From NCBI GenBank assembly GCA_002331045.1, contig DCYK01000035.1, positions 11,310-43,521 of the forward strand: DNA of 32,212 nt, written 5' to 3'. A program made the position numbers and the translations under genes. Within the stretch, counting starts at the first letter, position 1. Each line of letters opens with the position of its first letter. The notes under the pieces are model-generated. The model did no database searches. It was not told the DNA's origin and saw nothing but the letters and a program-made list of their open reading frames with translations. The stretch is from Candidatus Saccharibacteria bacterium UBA2112. GTDB lineage: Bacteria > Patescibacteriota > Saccharimonadia > Saccharimonadales > Saccharimonadaceae. Shown in pieces: positions 1-7,857 of the stretch.

Positions 1-396
1 GATCAGTACTACTACGATGTATTTGATAGTCTCGGTGAGTCATCGCCGGTGTTTGCCGCCTATCGTGATGGCTGGCCAATAGCGTTTTTGTGGCTCGCGA
101 TCAGTGCATCAACTGCTTTCGAGCTATACGGTGGTATGAATCAGGACGGCCAGGATACACGTGCCAACTACGCGTTGAAGTGGCATGCTATTCGTAAAAT
201 GCGCGAGTGGGGAATTGAGCGGTATGACATGAACGGTTTGGTATCTGACGGGGTCAGCAACTTCAAGCGTGGGTTTGCCGATCACGAGGACACACTCGTA
301 GGAACGTATGACAAACCATTATCACCCCTGTATGTTGTGTGGGCCAAAGGGTTACCACTTGGTAAAAAAGTTATCCGTGTGTTAAAGCGACGTTAA
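1..396 (+). CDS. FemAB/FemX-family peptidyltransferase, C-terminal part (5' cut by window)
   Basis: The frame is open from base 1 to the TAA at 394-396, so this is the last 131 residues of a longer protein that begins outside the window. The sequence resembles the second GNAT-like half of lipid II:glycine glycyltransferases and related FemAB enzymes: a hydrophobic beta strand with the pattern PIAFLWLAIS, then YGGMN, then a helix ending KWHAIRKMREWGIERYDM and the GVSNFKRGF segment where these enzymes position the aminoacyl donor. It ends in a basic tail (KKVIRVLKRR), as FemX proteins often do. FemAB enzymes attach amino acids to the peptidoglycan stem using aminoacyl-tRNA. A second FemX-like gene lies at 4754-5797, so this genome invests in cross-bridge chemistry. 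The amino acid added cannot be read from the fragment. Confidence 0.8.
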   Translation, partial: DQYYYDVFDSLGESSPVFAAYRDGWPIAFLWLAISASTAFELYGGMNQDGQDTRANYALKWHAIRKMREWGIERYDMNGLVSDGVSNFKRGFADHEDTLVGTYDKPLSPLYVVWAKGLPLGKKVIRVLKRR

Positions 397-408
397 CAGA
401 GTTATAGA

Positions 409-436
409 TTGACATTATGTATTATTATGCTATAAT
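409..436 (+). promoter_or_regulatory. Sigma70-type promoter TTGACA-16-TATAAT
   Basis: A perfect TTGACA (409-414) and a perfect TATAAT (431-436) are separated by 16 nt, just after the stop of the FemAB gene. It should drive the gene at 582-1037 and would give a leader of roughly 140 nt, which contains the hairpin at 507-553. Confidence 0.75.
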
Positions 437-506
437 AAAGTCATCTTTGTGAGTTAAGTTCGAGTACGGAGACTCCAGAGGTAGATTAATAATTCAGCTT
501 CCTTTA

Positions 507-553
507 TTTTGGCGAGCTACGAGCATATTTTGTGTGCTGGTAGCTCGCCAAAA
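507..553. repeat. Long near-perfect inverted repeat in the leader of the 582 gene
   Basis: Left arm 507-525 and right arm 535-553 are reverse complements over 19 bp with one mismatch; the loop is 9 nt. The repeat lies between a consensus promoter (409-436) and the gene start at 582. It has no terminal T tract on the plus strand before the gene (it is followed by TGCTACA), though the A/T ends of the arms give the hairpin terminator-like symmetry. Possible roles are an attenuator, an RNA stability element or a remnant of a mobile repeat. Confidence 0.7.
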
Positions 554-581
554 TGCTACACTCACAACACCAGAGGTTCAT

Positions 582-1037
582 ATGACCAGAGTAGATTCAG
601 TTGTCAGGCTCGACCACTTCTTTCGGGATGTTGTCAGCGGGCTGCCACCCGCAAAGTTCTACACGATGCACCGAGGGGGTGAAGAAGTCGAGATCGAAAA
701 CGAAGCTCTCGCTCCAGTCCAGCTTGATCAGAACTACAGTCTCCTCAACGCCTATTGGTTTGCCAGTCCACGTCATGCGCTGGCCTGTCAGAACAGGTGC
801 TTTGATGTGCCGCACTCGGTCAGACTAGAGGCCGACTATGAGAGTGGCGGTCTGCGTATTGAGAAACAAGACAGCGACTGCCACTCCACGATGTCTCTGC
901 AGTACGAGTACCTCGGACTCAGTGGAATGATGGTCGCACCTGATCACAGCATTGCCGTGACGGTGCCCAACGGTGCCCTCGCCGCCCGCTTACTCGTACC
1001 GTGGATCAATGCCATGTACGGGAACGGGTACAATTAG
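582..1037 (+). CDS. Hypothetical protein, 151 aa
   Basis: I do not recognise this protein. I place the start at the ATG at 582, preceded by CAGAGG 9 nt upstream, rather than at a TTG at 534 that would lie inside the 507-553 hairpin. The product is soluble-looking, acidic in the middle, without signal peptide or membrane segment. It contains an N-terminal segment rich in charged residues (VVRLDHFFRDV), a central HRGGEEVEIENEAL stretch and a C-terminal hydrophobic part ending VPWINAMYGNGYN. The gene stands alone with its own strong promoter and a convergent terminator hairpin behind it. Its base composition and codon use (CTC, GTC, CGT) look somewhat richer in GC than the neighbours, so an acquired gene is possible. 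Confidence 0.6.
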   Translation: MTRVDSVVRLDHFFRDVVSGLPPAKFYTMHRGGEEVEIENEALAPVQLDQNYSLLNAYWFASPRHALACQNRCFDVPHSVRLEADYESGGLRIEKQDSDCHSTMSLQYEYLGLSGMMVAPDHSIAVTVPNGALAARLLVPWINAMYGNGYN

Positions 1038-1100
1038 TAGAGGAAGCTGCAACCAGGTGGGTAAGATCATTGCCGTGAGGCATAGATCCCAACCACCTGG

Positions 1101-1139
1101 CAGTTCCTAAGTTTATAAAATTTATAGATTTAGGAACTG
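1101..1139. terminator. Hairpin between convergent genes
   Basis: Arms 1101-1110 (CAGTTCCTAA) and 1130-1139 (TTAGGAACTG) are perfect reverse complements, and the AT-rich inner part can extend the stem with mismatches. It sits between the 3' end of the 582 gene and the 3' end of tsaD. There is no clean U tract, so termination is inferred from position. A second inverted repeat lies just upstream (CCAGGTGG near 1053-1060 and CCACCTGG near 1093-1100). Confidence 0.5.
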
Positions 1140-1141
1140 GC

Positions 1142-2230
1142 TCACGCCGTCTTGGTCATCGACAAGCTCGGTACAACTTCTAACTCATATGGATCCACGG
1201 GATTCTTTTTTTGTGCGACGTAGTAACCGAGGGCGGCAATCATGGCACCATTGTCGGTACAAAGCTGCATTGGGGCATATTCGATAATAATCGGTAGCCG
1301 TTTAGATAGCTGACGGCGAAGTTCTTGATTGGCGGCGACGCCACCGGCGATGACAACAGAAGTCGGAGTATAGTCACGGAAGGCTCGCTCGGTTTTGTCG
1401 ACGAGTGTTTCGATAGCTGTGCGCTGAAACGATGCAGCAAAGTTTGCCCGCTGGACGTCGTTTAAGAGCCTAGGAAGCTCGTGAGAGGGAAATGTGTAAT
1501 CATGACCGGTTTCACGCTGGACGGTCCTCAGAAGGGCTGTCTTGAGTCCAGAGAACGAAAAATTGTATGGATTGTCTAACCTAGCCTTGGGTAACGTGTA
1601 TTTTTGCGGGTCACCGTCCAGCGCGGCTTTGGCGATCGACGGGCCGCCAGGGTAGGGCAGGCCGATGATTTTTGCCACCTTGTCGAACGCTTCGCCGACG
1701 GCATCATCCTGCGTTTGTCCCAATAGTTCGTAATCGCCATGATTGCGGAATAAAACAAGATTGGAATGGTTACCAGAAACAATGAGGGCGAGCATAGGGA
1801 AAGTCGGTTGTTTTGAGGGGAAAGAGAGGTTGCTTAGTGAATTCACCCCGCTCTCGCGCTTTTCGGTGATAAAATTTGCATACACATGCGCCTCGACGTG
1901 GTGAATAGGATAGAGTGGTTTGCGGTGAATGATTGCAAGGGTTCGTGCTGCAAGTGTGCCGACGAGGAGCGATCCGATCAGGCCAGGGGCATAGGTAACA
2001 GCAATGGCATCAATGTCATCCCAGTCGCAGCCGGCTTCAGTTAATGCCTGGTTGATAACGGGGTTGATGACCTCGATGTGACTACGCGCAGCGACCTCGG
2101 GTACCACGCCACCGTACTGTTTGTGGATATCGATCTGTGTCTGCACAACAAATGAATGAAGAATACGCCCATCTTCGACAACTGACGCGGCGGTCTCATC
2201 GCAACTACTTTCGATACCAAGAATTTTCAT
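1142..2230 (-). CDS. tsaD: tRNA N6-threonylcarbamoyladenosine transferase TsaD
   Basis: TsaD transfers the threonylcarbamoyl group from TC-AMP to A37 of tRNAs that read ANN codons, acting with TsaB and TsaE in bacteria. The 362-aa product has the family length. Visible motifs are the N-terminal ASKHA strand MKILGIESSCDETAAS, the metal-binding HHVEAH with His111 and His115, the DDAVGEAFDKVAKIIGLPYPG segment, FSFSGLKTALLR, the nucleotide-binding VVIAGGVAANQELR and the CTDNGAMIA motif near the C-terminus. The ATG at 2230 lies 7 nt behind a TATACT on the minus strand with no Shine-Dalgarno, so a leaderless mRNA is likely. tsaC follows upstream on the same strand with its own -10. tsaB and tsaE are not in this window. 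Confidence 0.97.
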   Translation of the reverse strand: MKILGIESSCDETAASVVEDGRILHSFVVQTQIDIHKQYGGVVPEVAARSHIEVINPVINQALTEAGCDWDDIDAIAVTYAPGLIGSLLVGTLAARTLAIIHRKPLYPIHHVEAHVYANFITEKRESGVNSLSNLSFPSKQPTFPMLALIVSGNHSNLVLFRNHGDYELLGQTQDDAVGEAFDKVAKIIGLPYPGGPSIAKAALDGDPQKYTLPKARLDNPYNFSFSGLKTALLRTVQRETGHDYTFPSHELPRLLNDVQRANFAASFQRTAIETLVDKTERAFRDYTPTSVVIAGGVAANQELRRQLSKRLPIIIEYAPMQLCTDNGAMIAALGYYVAQKKNPVDPYELEVVPSLSMTKTA

Positions 2231-2268
2231 CCCTGTTAGTATAGGGGCCAGATTGCTATTCGTAAAGT

Positions 2269-2826
2269 CTATAGTTGAATACTGCCCTGGCGGAGTATCT
2301 CTAGGCCGTTATCTGTTGGGCGGACAATCGTTGAAGGTTGGGTACTTGTAATTGTGCCGCCGTCAACATAGAAATCACTATCTTCACCGAAGTAAGCGAT
2401 CGCCTCAGCGATGGTTGTTGCTGGTGGTTGTCCTGGCTGATTAGCGCTACTAGTGATCAACGGTCCGGTTTGCTCCAGTAGGCGTAGTAGCTGTGGGTGA
2501 GCGACGACGCGCATAGCGAGCGTACCGACACCTTGATGGAGGTAGTCGTGGCCCTCGATGGTAAGCACGGCGCTCAGTGGATTGGGCCACCACTGCTTCA
2601 CTTTATCGATCTCTGTTTGCGGAACGCCGAGAGCAACTAACTGCTCGGTATTCGCAGCGATCAGCGTACCTGGTTTCTTCTCGCGGTTTTTCAGGCTATA
2701 CATGTCTCGTACTGCCGATGTATCACTGGCGCGGGCCACGAGCCCATAGACCGTATCGGTCGGCATTACGCCGATCTTGCCGTTACGTAACTGCTTCGCT
2801 ACCTGATCAAATGTGACGATAGTCAT
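2269..2826 (-). CDS. tsaC: L-threonylcarbamoyladenylate synthase (Sua5/YrdC/TsaC)
   Basis: The product makes threonylcarbamoyl-AMP from threonine, bicarbonate and ATP, the first step of t6A synthesis; TsaD (next gene on this strand) uses it. The 185-aa protein has only the YrdC domain and no Sua5 C-terminal extension, so TsaC-type. Visible motifs are MPTDTVYGL (21-29), the KNREKKPGTL loop with the K-x-R signature (46-55), LAMRVVAHP (103-111) and the SSANQPGQPPA loop (126-136). The ATG at 2826 follows a TACCAT by 7 nt with no Shine-Dalgarno, the same arrangement as tsaD. The 65-bp gap to the divergent Mur ligase gene holds both start regions. Confidence 0.95.
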   Translation of the reverse strand: MTIVTFDQVAKQLRNGKIGVMPTDTVYGLVARASDTSAVRDMYSLKNREKKPGTLIAANTEQLVALGVPQTEIDKVKQWWPNPLSAVLTIEGHDYLHQGVGTLAMRVVAHPQLLRLLEQTGPLITSSANQPGQPPATTIAEAIAYFGEDSDFYVDGGTITSTQPSTIVRPTDNGLEILRQGSIQL

Positions 2827-2891
2827 GAATTCTATGGTAGCACGGCACTGTTTTCATGGTTGCGGCAAGCGAGGAGTGATAAAATAAACGT

Positions 2892-4175
2892 ATGAAGAAA
2901 CTGTTGACGAGTACGGTACGGCGGGCCTTGCCGATGGGTATGGTGCGAGGAATTGAGGAAGGTTATCGGCGCAGCCGCGTCAAGCTCGTGCGGACACGGT
3001 ACGGTGATCCCGCAAAACACCTGAAGGTTATAGCGGCAACCGGGACGAATGGCAAGACGACCACGTTGTGCTATCTGAACGAAATCCTCAAGGAGGCCGG
3101 CTACAAGACAGCGATGTTTACAACAGCGGTGATTGAGGTAGATGGCAAGCGGACGATCAATGACCTGAACGCAACAGTACCGACAACTGATCAGATTACA
3201 CGCTTTTTTCGTGATGCCAAACGGGCGAAGGTTGACTATACGCTCCTAGAAGTCACGAGTCATGCCCTCCATCAGCACAAGCTGGATGGTGTGCCGATCA
3301 AGGCGGCGATTATGACTAATCTCACCCAGGACCATCTGGACTATCACAAGACGATGGAGAACTACGCAGCCGCCAAATCGAAACTGTTCAAGGGTGAGCC
3401 GGAATTTATCGTGCTCAACCGTGATGACGAGTGGTTCGAGTACTTTGATCAATTTCATGCCGGTGCACAAAAAATTACGTATGGCAAGCACGACGAGGCC
3501 GAGGCAAAGATCACGCATACCAAGCTATATCGTAAGGGAAGTGAAGCGACGGTGGTTGTCGATCATCAGACGAAGTTGGATTTGGCAACAGCACTGCCAG
3601 GAGAGTTCAATATTTCGAACATGGCCGCAGCAGTCGCGACGGCATATCTGCTAGGACTACGGCTGAATGACATTATTGAAGGCGTCGCTAATCTCGAGGA
3701 GATTCCCGGCCGGTTCGAACGTGTCGAGACTAATAAGGAGTACGATGTCATCGTTGACTATGCACATACGCCGGATGGATTACAGCAGTTTTTAACGGCA
3801 GCCAAAGCAATTGCTAAGAATCGGATTATCCTTGTGTTTGGCTCGTGTGGCGATCGCGATCGTGAGAAACGGCCGATCATGGGAGAGATTGCAGCAAGGC
3901 TGGCTGACCGAATTGTTCTGACTGATGAAGAAAGTTATAACGAAGATCCAGATGTTATCCGTGCAGCGATCATGGAAGGAATTCAATCAGTAAAGGGCGA
4001 TGGCAAGACGACTGAGATCGCTGATCGGCGTGACGCAATCAAAAAAGCGTTGGATATTGCCAAAAAGGGTGACATGGTACTGATCACTGGCATGGGACAT
4101 GAGAAATTCCGCGTTATCAAAGGTAAAAAAGAACCCTGGAACGATGCAGATGTCGTCAGGGAATTACTACAATAG
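2892..4175 (+). CDS. MurE-like Mur ligase (UDP-MurNAc-tripeptide synthetase type), short form
   Basis: Mur ligases add amino acids to the UDP-MurNAc peptide by an acyl-phosphate mechanism in the cytoplasm. Visible are the P-loop ATGTNGKTT (49-57), LEVTSHAL (119-126), TNLTQDHLDYH (142-152), the AKxxLF segment whose Lys162 is normally carbamylated, the VDYAHTPDGL motif (288-297) and the FGSCGDRDREKRPIMG block (316-331), all MurE-type. Oddities: at 427 aa it lacks the roughly 90-residue N-terminal domain that holds UDP-MurNAc in standard MurE. The substrate-specifying DNPR of meso-DAP enzymes is replaced by EESY (346-349), and the usual GKGHE is GMGHE (400-404). The added amino acid is therefore unlikely to be inferred as meso-DAP. 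The ATG follows TAAAAT by 6 nt, leaderless style. Confidence 0.85.
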   Translation: MKKLLTSTVRRALPMGMVRGIEEGYRRSRVKLVRTRYGDPAKHLKVIAATGTNGKTTTLCYLNEILKEAGYKTAMFTTAVIEVDGKRTINDLNATVPTTDQITRFFRDAKRAKVDYTLLEVTSHALHQHKLDGVPIKAAIMTNLTQDHLDYHKTMENYAAAKSKLFKGEPEFIVLNRDDEWFEYFDQFHAGAQKITYGKHDEAEAKITHTKLYRKGSEATVVVDHQTKLDLATALPGEFNISNMAAAVATAYLLGLRLNDIIEGVANLEEIPGRFERVETNKEYDVIVDYAHTPDGLQQFLTAAKAIAKNRIILVFGSCGDRDREKRPIMGEIAARLADRIVLTDEESYNEDPDVIRAAIMEGIQSVKGDGKTTEIADRRDAIKKALDIAKKGDMVLITGMGHEKFRVIKGKKEPWNDADVVRELLQ

Positions 4176-4191
4176 CCTTGGTTGAGGTCAC

Positions 4192-4217
4192 CCCCGCCTC
4201 TAAAGAGTGAGGCGGGG
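4192..4217. terminator. GC-rich hairpin between convergent genes
   Basis: CCCCGCCTC (4192-4200) pairs perfectly with GAGGCGGGG (4209-4217) across an 8-nt loop. It lies between the ends of the Mur ligase gene and the lipoprotein gene and can serve both strands, but neither side carries a long T tract. Confidence 0.6.
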
Positions 4218-4233
4218 ATGACACGTGGTGGAC

Positions 4234-4722
4234 TTAGAGGTTCTCGAAGCAGTAGCTCAGTTGGGTGTCAATGTACTGCTGCGCCGATTCGACGAGAGCA
4301 TTGCTTACGAGCGTTGACTTGGTGTCGTGTGCCATCATGATGACGAAACCGAAGTATCCTCGCTTACCTACCGCATCCGTAAACGAGAGGGAGCAGTTGC
4401 CCTGCCGTGCGACCGCACCGAACTGGATGTCGAGCCCTGTATTGTCGGGTGTCAACAGGCCTCCTGACACCTGGAGACCATCGAGGTAGGGTGCTCTTTT
4501 GATATCGAACGGAGTTCTCTCGTCCGTCAAGTCGTCCATTATGACTTCAACGTCATAGTCAATGGCAGCGATGGAAGCATCGTCGAGAGGTACGGTGATG
4601 ACCTTCAGGCCATCTGAAACCGGGACTCCCTCAACAGTGGGTGTGCAGCCGGTGAGTGACAGGGTGATGGCGGCCACGCACGCCATCAGAAAGAAAGGTA
4701 CTGCTCTCGTGAGAGATAGCAT
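4234..4722 (-). CDS. Putative lipoprotein, 162 aa
   Basis: Residues 1-25 form a lipoprotein signal peptide (Arg6, hydrophobic core 9-23) ending in the lipobox LTGC with Cys26 as the expected lipidated residue. The mature 137-aa part is exported and anchored to the outer face of the membrane. It is acidic, mainly beta-like, with two further cysteines (in GNCSLSF and near the C-terminus in LSYCFENL) that could form a disulphide. I do not recognise a family. The ATG at 4722 is 6 nt behind a TAAAAT on the minus strand, without Shine-Dalgarno. It lies downstream of the FemX-like gene on the same strand with its own start signal. Confidence 0.8.
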   Translation of the reverse strand: MLSLTRAVPFFLMACVAAITLSLTGCTPTVEGVPVSDGLKVITVPLDDASIAAIDYDVEVIMDDLTDERTPFDIKRAPYLDGLQVSGGLLTPDNTGLDIQFGAVARQGNCSLSFTDAVGKRGYFGFVIMMAHDTKSTLVSNALVESAQQYIDTQLSYCFENL

Positions 4723-4753
4723 AGCTATATTTTACAATATTTCTATAAAAATA

Positions 4754-5797
4754 TCAATACCAACTTTCATGATATCTGCGCCACCAATGACGCTTTGCCA
4801 GGCGTTCGCCGAATTTTGTCCATATTCGGTATTGTAAGGGTTTAATCGGTAAGTCATAGGCGCCAATGTAATCGGTAACATGTTTGTTAAAACTGGTCTT
4901 GAACCGACCGATACCGTAGTGTGGGTGGTCTTTGTCTAGGATTTTGTTACTTGGGGGTGCGCCGCCCAGGTCATGCAGTTGTGAACCTTGTTGCCGGGCC
5001 CACTGGATAATATGCCACTGCATCAGGTGGCTTGCACCATACACAGGCTTCTCTCGAGTACTGGCGGCATCTTTATATAGGCTTTTTTCGCCAAATACCA
5101 TAGCAAAACCACAAGCAATCAGCTTGCCGTCGTGATAGGTAAAGAACAGCTGGCCTAGCCCTGCGTCGGCGAATCGGCGCCAGAACTTATACTGGTAGTC
5201 ATAGGGACGAATAATGAAGCCCTGGGCTTTGGCTGTTTCGGCGAACATGTCATAGAAGATGCGGCAGTTCTTGTCGGTCGCCTCGACCTGTTTGACCGTG
5301 ACACCGTCGCGTTCGGCGCGGCGAATGGCATGCCGGCTTTTTTGATTCAGTCCGGCCATAATGTCATCAAGCTCTGGCGTGAGGTCTATCAGGACGGTTG
5401 ACGAATGCGGTTGAATCGGCGCGACCGGTAATAGTCCAAAAGCTTTGGTAGCCGTTACGGCGTCATCTGTTTTTTCCAGTTCTGGCTCGATCTTGACAGC
5501 GAAAACACCGTGATTGGCTGCAAAGCGTTCCAGTGCACGCAAGAGATCACCGAGCTGTGGAACTGTTCCTACGCCTGGCCCTTTGGGGATGTACCACATA
5601 GTGCCCAGGCCTGGGACAGATTTTTCCAGTACGGTGATCGCCAGCGTATCGGCTATGAGGTACCGCGGAGTCCAAGCACCCATCGTTTTTTGTTGGGCAA
5701 ACTCATCGCTTTGAAAGATATTCCCCCCATCGGGGTTTGCCAGAATGAGTGCATTCCATTGAGCAATTTCATCATTAGTGGCAAAGCGGATTTCCAT
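4754..5797 (-). CDS. FemX-like peptidoglycan cross-bridge aminoacyltransferase
   Basis: A full-length FemAB-family protein (347 aa) with two GNAT-like halves. Visible are the N-terminal pattern ANPDGGNIFQSDEFAQQK, a first-half core with GTMWYIPKGPG, the linker LNQKSRHAIRRAERDGVTVK that is typical of FemX (lysine/arginine-rich after an N-x-K/R), and the second-half core LIACGFAMVFGEKSLYKDAAS followed by YGASHLMQWHIIQWARQQGSQLHDLGGAPP and GIGRFKTSFNKHV. These enzymes use aminoacyl-tRNA to extend lipid II. I choose Met at 5797 (MEIRFATND) because TATACT lies 7 nt upstream of it; longer starts up to 5857 would run through that -10. It is divergent from the orphan phosphoglucomutase-domain gene. 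Confidence 0.9.
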   Translation of the reverse strand: MEIRFATNDEIAQWNALILANPDGGNIFQSDEFAQQKTMGAWTPRYLIADTLAITVLEKSVPGLGTMWYIPKGPGVGTVPQLGDLLRALERFAANHGVFAVKIEPELEKTDDAVTATKAFGLLPVAPIQPHSSTVLIDLTPELDDIMAGLNQKSRHAIRRAERDGVTVKQVEATDKNCRIFYDMFAETAKAQGFIIRPYDYQYKFWRRFADAGLGQLFFTYHDGKLIACGFAMVFGEKSLYKDAASTREKPVYGASHLMQWHIIQWARQQGSQLHDLGGAPPSNKILDKDHPHYGIGRFKTSFNKHVTDYIGAYDLPIKPLQYRIWTKFGERLAKRHWWRRYHESWY

Positions 5798-5888
5798 ACT
5801 ATCCAGTATACCTGCCGCTGTTTTGTTTTTTCCATTTTCTGTTGCTGACAGTGGCATTATCAGAGATAAAACGCTATACTACATACCT

Positions 5889-6317
5889 ATGAGTACGACA
5901 TTTTCTGCATATGACATTCGTGGCCGGGTAGGTGAGACGCTATCAACTGAACAGGCGTGGAATGTCGGCAAAGCGTTTGCCGAGTGGTTACCGGATGAGG
6001 GGCCGATCGTCATTGCGAAGTCTCCTGCGGCGCATCCGGATATTTTTCGCGGGTTTGTCGAAGGTTTATTGTTGCAGGGTCGCAATGTCATCGATGCAGG
6101 TGTGGGTGGTCAAGATACAGTTGTTGATACGGTGACCACATCAAACACTGCCGGAGCCGCGCTGATTAGCCATGATGATGCGCAAAATATTGAAGTCATG
6201 ACACTTTTTGATACCGATGGCGCAACTATCACCGCCGAGACAGGTCTCGCTGATATACAACAACTAGTTGAGGCGGGCAACTTTGTTCCAGCAGCGGTTA
6301 AGGGCACGTTGAAATAA
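5889..6317 (+). CDS. Orphan phosphoglucomutase/phosphomannomutase domain I protein
   Basis: The 142-aa product matches only the first domain of alpha-D-phosphohexomutases: FSAYDIRGRVGETL at 5-18, a helix, the strand IVIAKSPAAHP where the family has its R-D-x-R segment, the helix GFVEGLLLQGRNVIDAG, and at 90-97 ALISHDD where the family has its active-site phosphoserine loop (ASHNP). Ser94 and His95 remain but Asn-Pro is replaced by Asp-Asp, and domains II-IV are absent. A catalytic mutase is therefore unlikely; a regulator, binding protein or decaying gene are alternatives. The start is the ATG at 5889, 8 nt behind TATACT; an upstream TTG start (5778) would overlap the divergent FemX gene. Downstream a TATAAT belongs to the next gene. 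Confidence 0.75.
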   Translation: MSTTFSAYDIRGRVGETLSTEQAWNVGKAFAEWLPDEGPIVIAKSPAAHPDIFRGFVEGLLLQGRNVIDAGVGGQDTVVDTVTTSNTAGAALISHDDAQNIEVMTLFDTDGATITAETGLADIQQLVEAGNFVPAAVKGTLK

Positions 6318-6360
6318 ATAGCTTGCTTTTTTGTTACTATTATACTATAATAGTAAGGTT

Positions 6361-6639
6361 ATGGCTCAGCGAGAAGAAATGCATTTTCAGGGAGTGAATG
6401 GCTCATTGGATGACGATGAATGCTTTGTTTTCGCTATTGGATCAAATACTAATCAACTTAGCTTTGAGCCGCTTGATAGTCTAGCTCACGAATATAAAGG
6501 TGAAACAATGAATGTTTTTACTGCAAAATCACTAGGTAGACGTGTGGTGGGTTACTATTCTATACAACCGGGCGGCGAACCAGATGGTGGGATAGATTTT
6601 GTTTTACCTCTTCAGGTGGGTGAAGTAGAAAAGGTTTAG
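6361..6639 (+). CDS. Hypothetical protein, 92 aa
   Basis: I do not recognise this protein. The start is the ATG at 6361, which has TATAAT 9 nt upstream and an AAGG in between; a TTG at 6331 would put the -10 inside the coding region. The product is small, acidic and soluble, with a DDDECFVFAIGS strand and a Gly/Pro-rich PGGEPDGGIDF turn. It is convergent with, and only 2 bp from, the phosphoribosyltransferase-like gene. Confidence 0.6.
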   Translation: MAQREEMHFQGVNGSLDDDECFVFAIGSNTNQLSFEPLDSLAHEYKGETMNVFTAKSLGRRVVGYYSIQPGGEPDGGIDFVLPLQVGEVEKV

Positions 6640-6641
6640 TC

Positions 6642-7724
6642 TCATCGTTCACTTCGCCAACGCTTATAAACGGTTTCGGCGGGTTCCTGGTAGTATTGTT
6701 CTACGCGCCGATCATAAAGATCGTCATCTAGGTCAATAGATGGTTTGTAGTCATCGAGTTCTCTCGATTTGTATCTATCCGCTAGTGCTGCAACATCTCG
6801 TCTAATAACAGCACTAAGGTTCCGGTGGCTAACATAGCTTCCGGTACTGTCGCGTTCAGGGGCGCTCAGGACTGATCGACCAATCCTCTGCGCCTTACTT
6901 GGAGAGGTTGTCGAATATGATATGTCAATATCGCCCACTCCTCTGCCAGATTCCTTTCGGGCATCATACCAGGGAGGTACTACTCTTGCTGCCCATTGCT
7001 TTTTAAAGTTTACATCCTCTCCACCTTGCCATGAGACTGTTCCGGGATCGGACCACCATATACCCTCAAAATGTGCCTTAGGGAACGCACGACGTAGGAG
7101 CTCGACGGCAATTCTGAGAGTGTTGCCCGAACTCTTTACCTCATCAATAATTGCTATAGTTTTACCATCCAGCTGTGTCGGCATTTCCCACGTTTCTTCT
7201 AAATTTTCTTCGTCGATTTCTTTGAAGTCGCTAGGGTTGAGATAGAGTGCACGCAAAGCGGTCAATTCACGCTGCAAGTATCTGGGATCGACGGCATCAA
7301 GTGTTACCATACTTGGATCTATGTCATCGAGATTATATTCTTCACCATCTTTAAATCCCATAGCTCGTAGCCACGGTCGTTTATCGATATTCAGAAAGAG
7401 TGATTTTGGCTCAGGTTTATCAGTTACGGAGTCCCATAAATCGTGCATTAATTGACGGACGGGGCGACCAGATTTATCGAGAAACAGGGCAGCGTCAAAT
7501 GGCTGGGGTGACTCTCGCTCCTCTGAGAGTAAGTGCCGTGAACGGAGTGTTGTGCCATCAAGCATGTCAATGAGTGTCAAAGTGTCATTGACGATACCGT
7601 TTTCTATATCTTTTAGATTTCGTTCCCTGTTTACAGGTGGCTTGTCTTGCTCAGACTGCACTGCCTCGACATTTCGGTCGATATATTCGTAAGGTGACTG
7701 GGTAGTGCGAGAGTTTCTGGACAT
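6642..7724 (-). CDS. Phosphoribosyltransferase-fold protein, 360 aa
   Basis: The core contains the type I PRTase PRPP-binding loop, IAIIDEVKSSGNTL at 190-203 (hydrophobic strand, acidic pair, then S-S-G-N-T-L), preceded by a strand-helix AALFLDKSGRPVRQLMHDLW at 78-97 and followed by the helix RIAVELLRRAFPKA and a strand GIWWSDPG. The N-terminal 70 and C-terminal 100 residues are charged and look disordered. The nucleobase or other acceptor cannot be told; the family includes purine and uracil salvage enzymes, the PyrR regulator, and non-metabolic PRTase-like proteins. The start at 7724 has an A/T-rich upstream region without Shine-Dalgarno. It is the last ordinary gene before the accessory island. 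Confidence 0.75.
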   Translation of the reverse strand: MSRNSRTTQSPYEYIDRNVEAVQSEQDKPPVNRERNLKDIENGIVNDTLTLIDMLDGTTLRSRHLLSEERESPQPFDAALFLDKSGRPVRQLMHDLWDSVTDKPEPKSLFLNIDKRPWLRAMGFKDGEEYNLDDIDPSMVTLDAVDPRYLQRELTALRALYLNPSDFKEIDEENLEETWEMPTQLDGKTIAIIDEVKSSGNTLRIAVELLRRAFPKAHFEGIWWSDPGTVSWQGGEDVNFKKQWAARVVPPWYDARKESGRGVGDIDISYSTTSPSKAQRIGRSVLSAPERDSTGSYVSHRNLSAVIRRDVAALADRYKSRELDDYKPSIDLDDDLYDRRVEQYYQEPAETVYKRWRSER

Positions 7725-7857
7725 TATTTTTATGTATGTTGTTCAATTATTAAATAAACGTAATAGTAAAATTCTAACATAAAAATTTATATAGGTCAAT
7801 CATAAATCAAGCTGATTATCCCTTTACAACATGTAACCTCTGTAATACACTAGTAAT

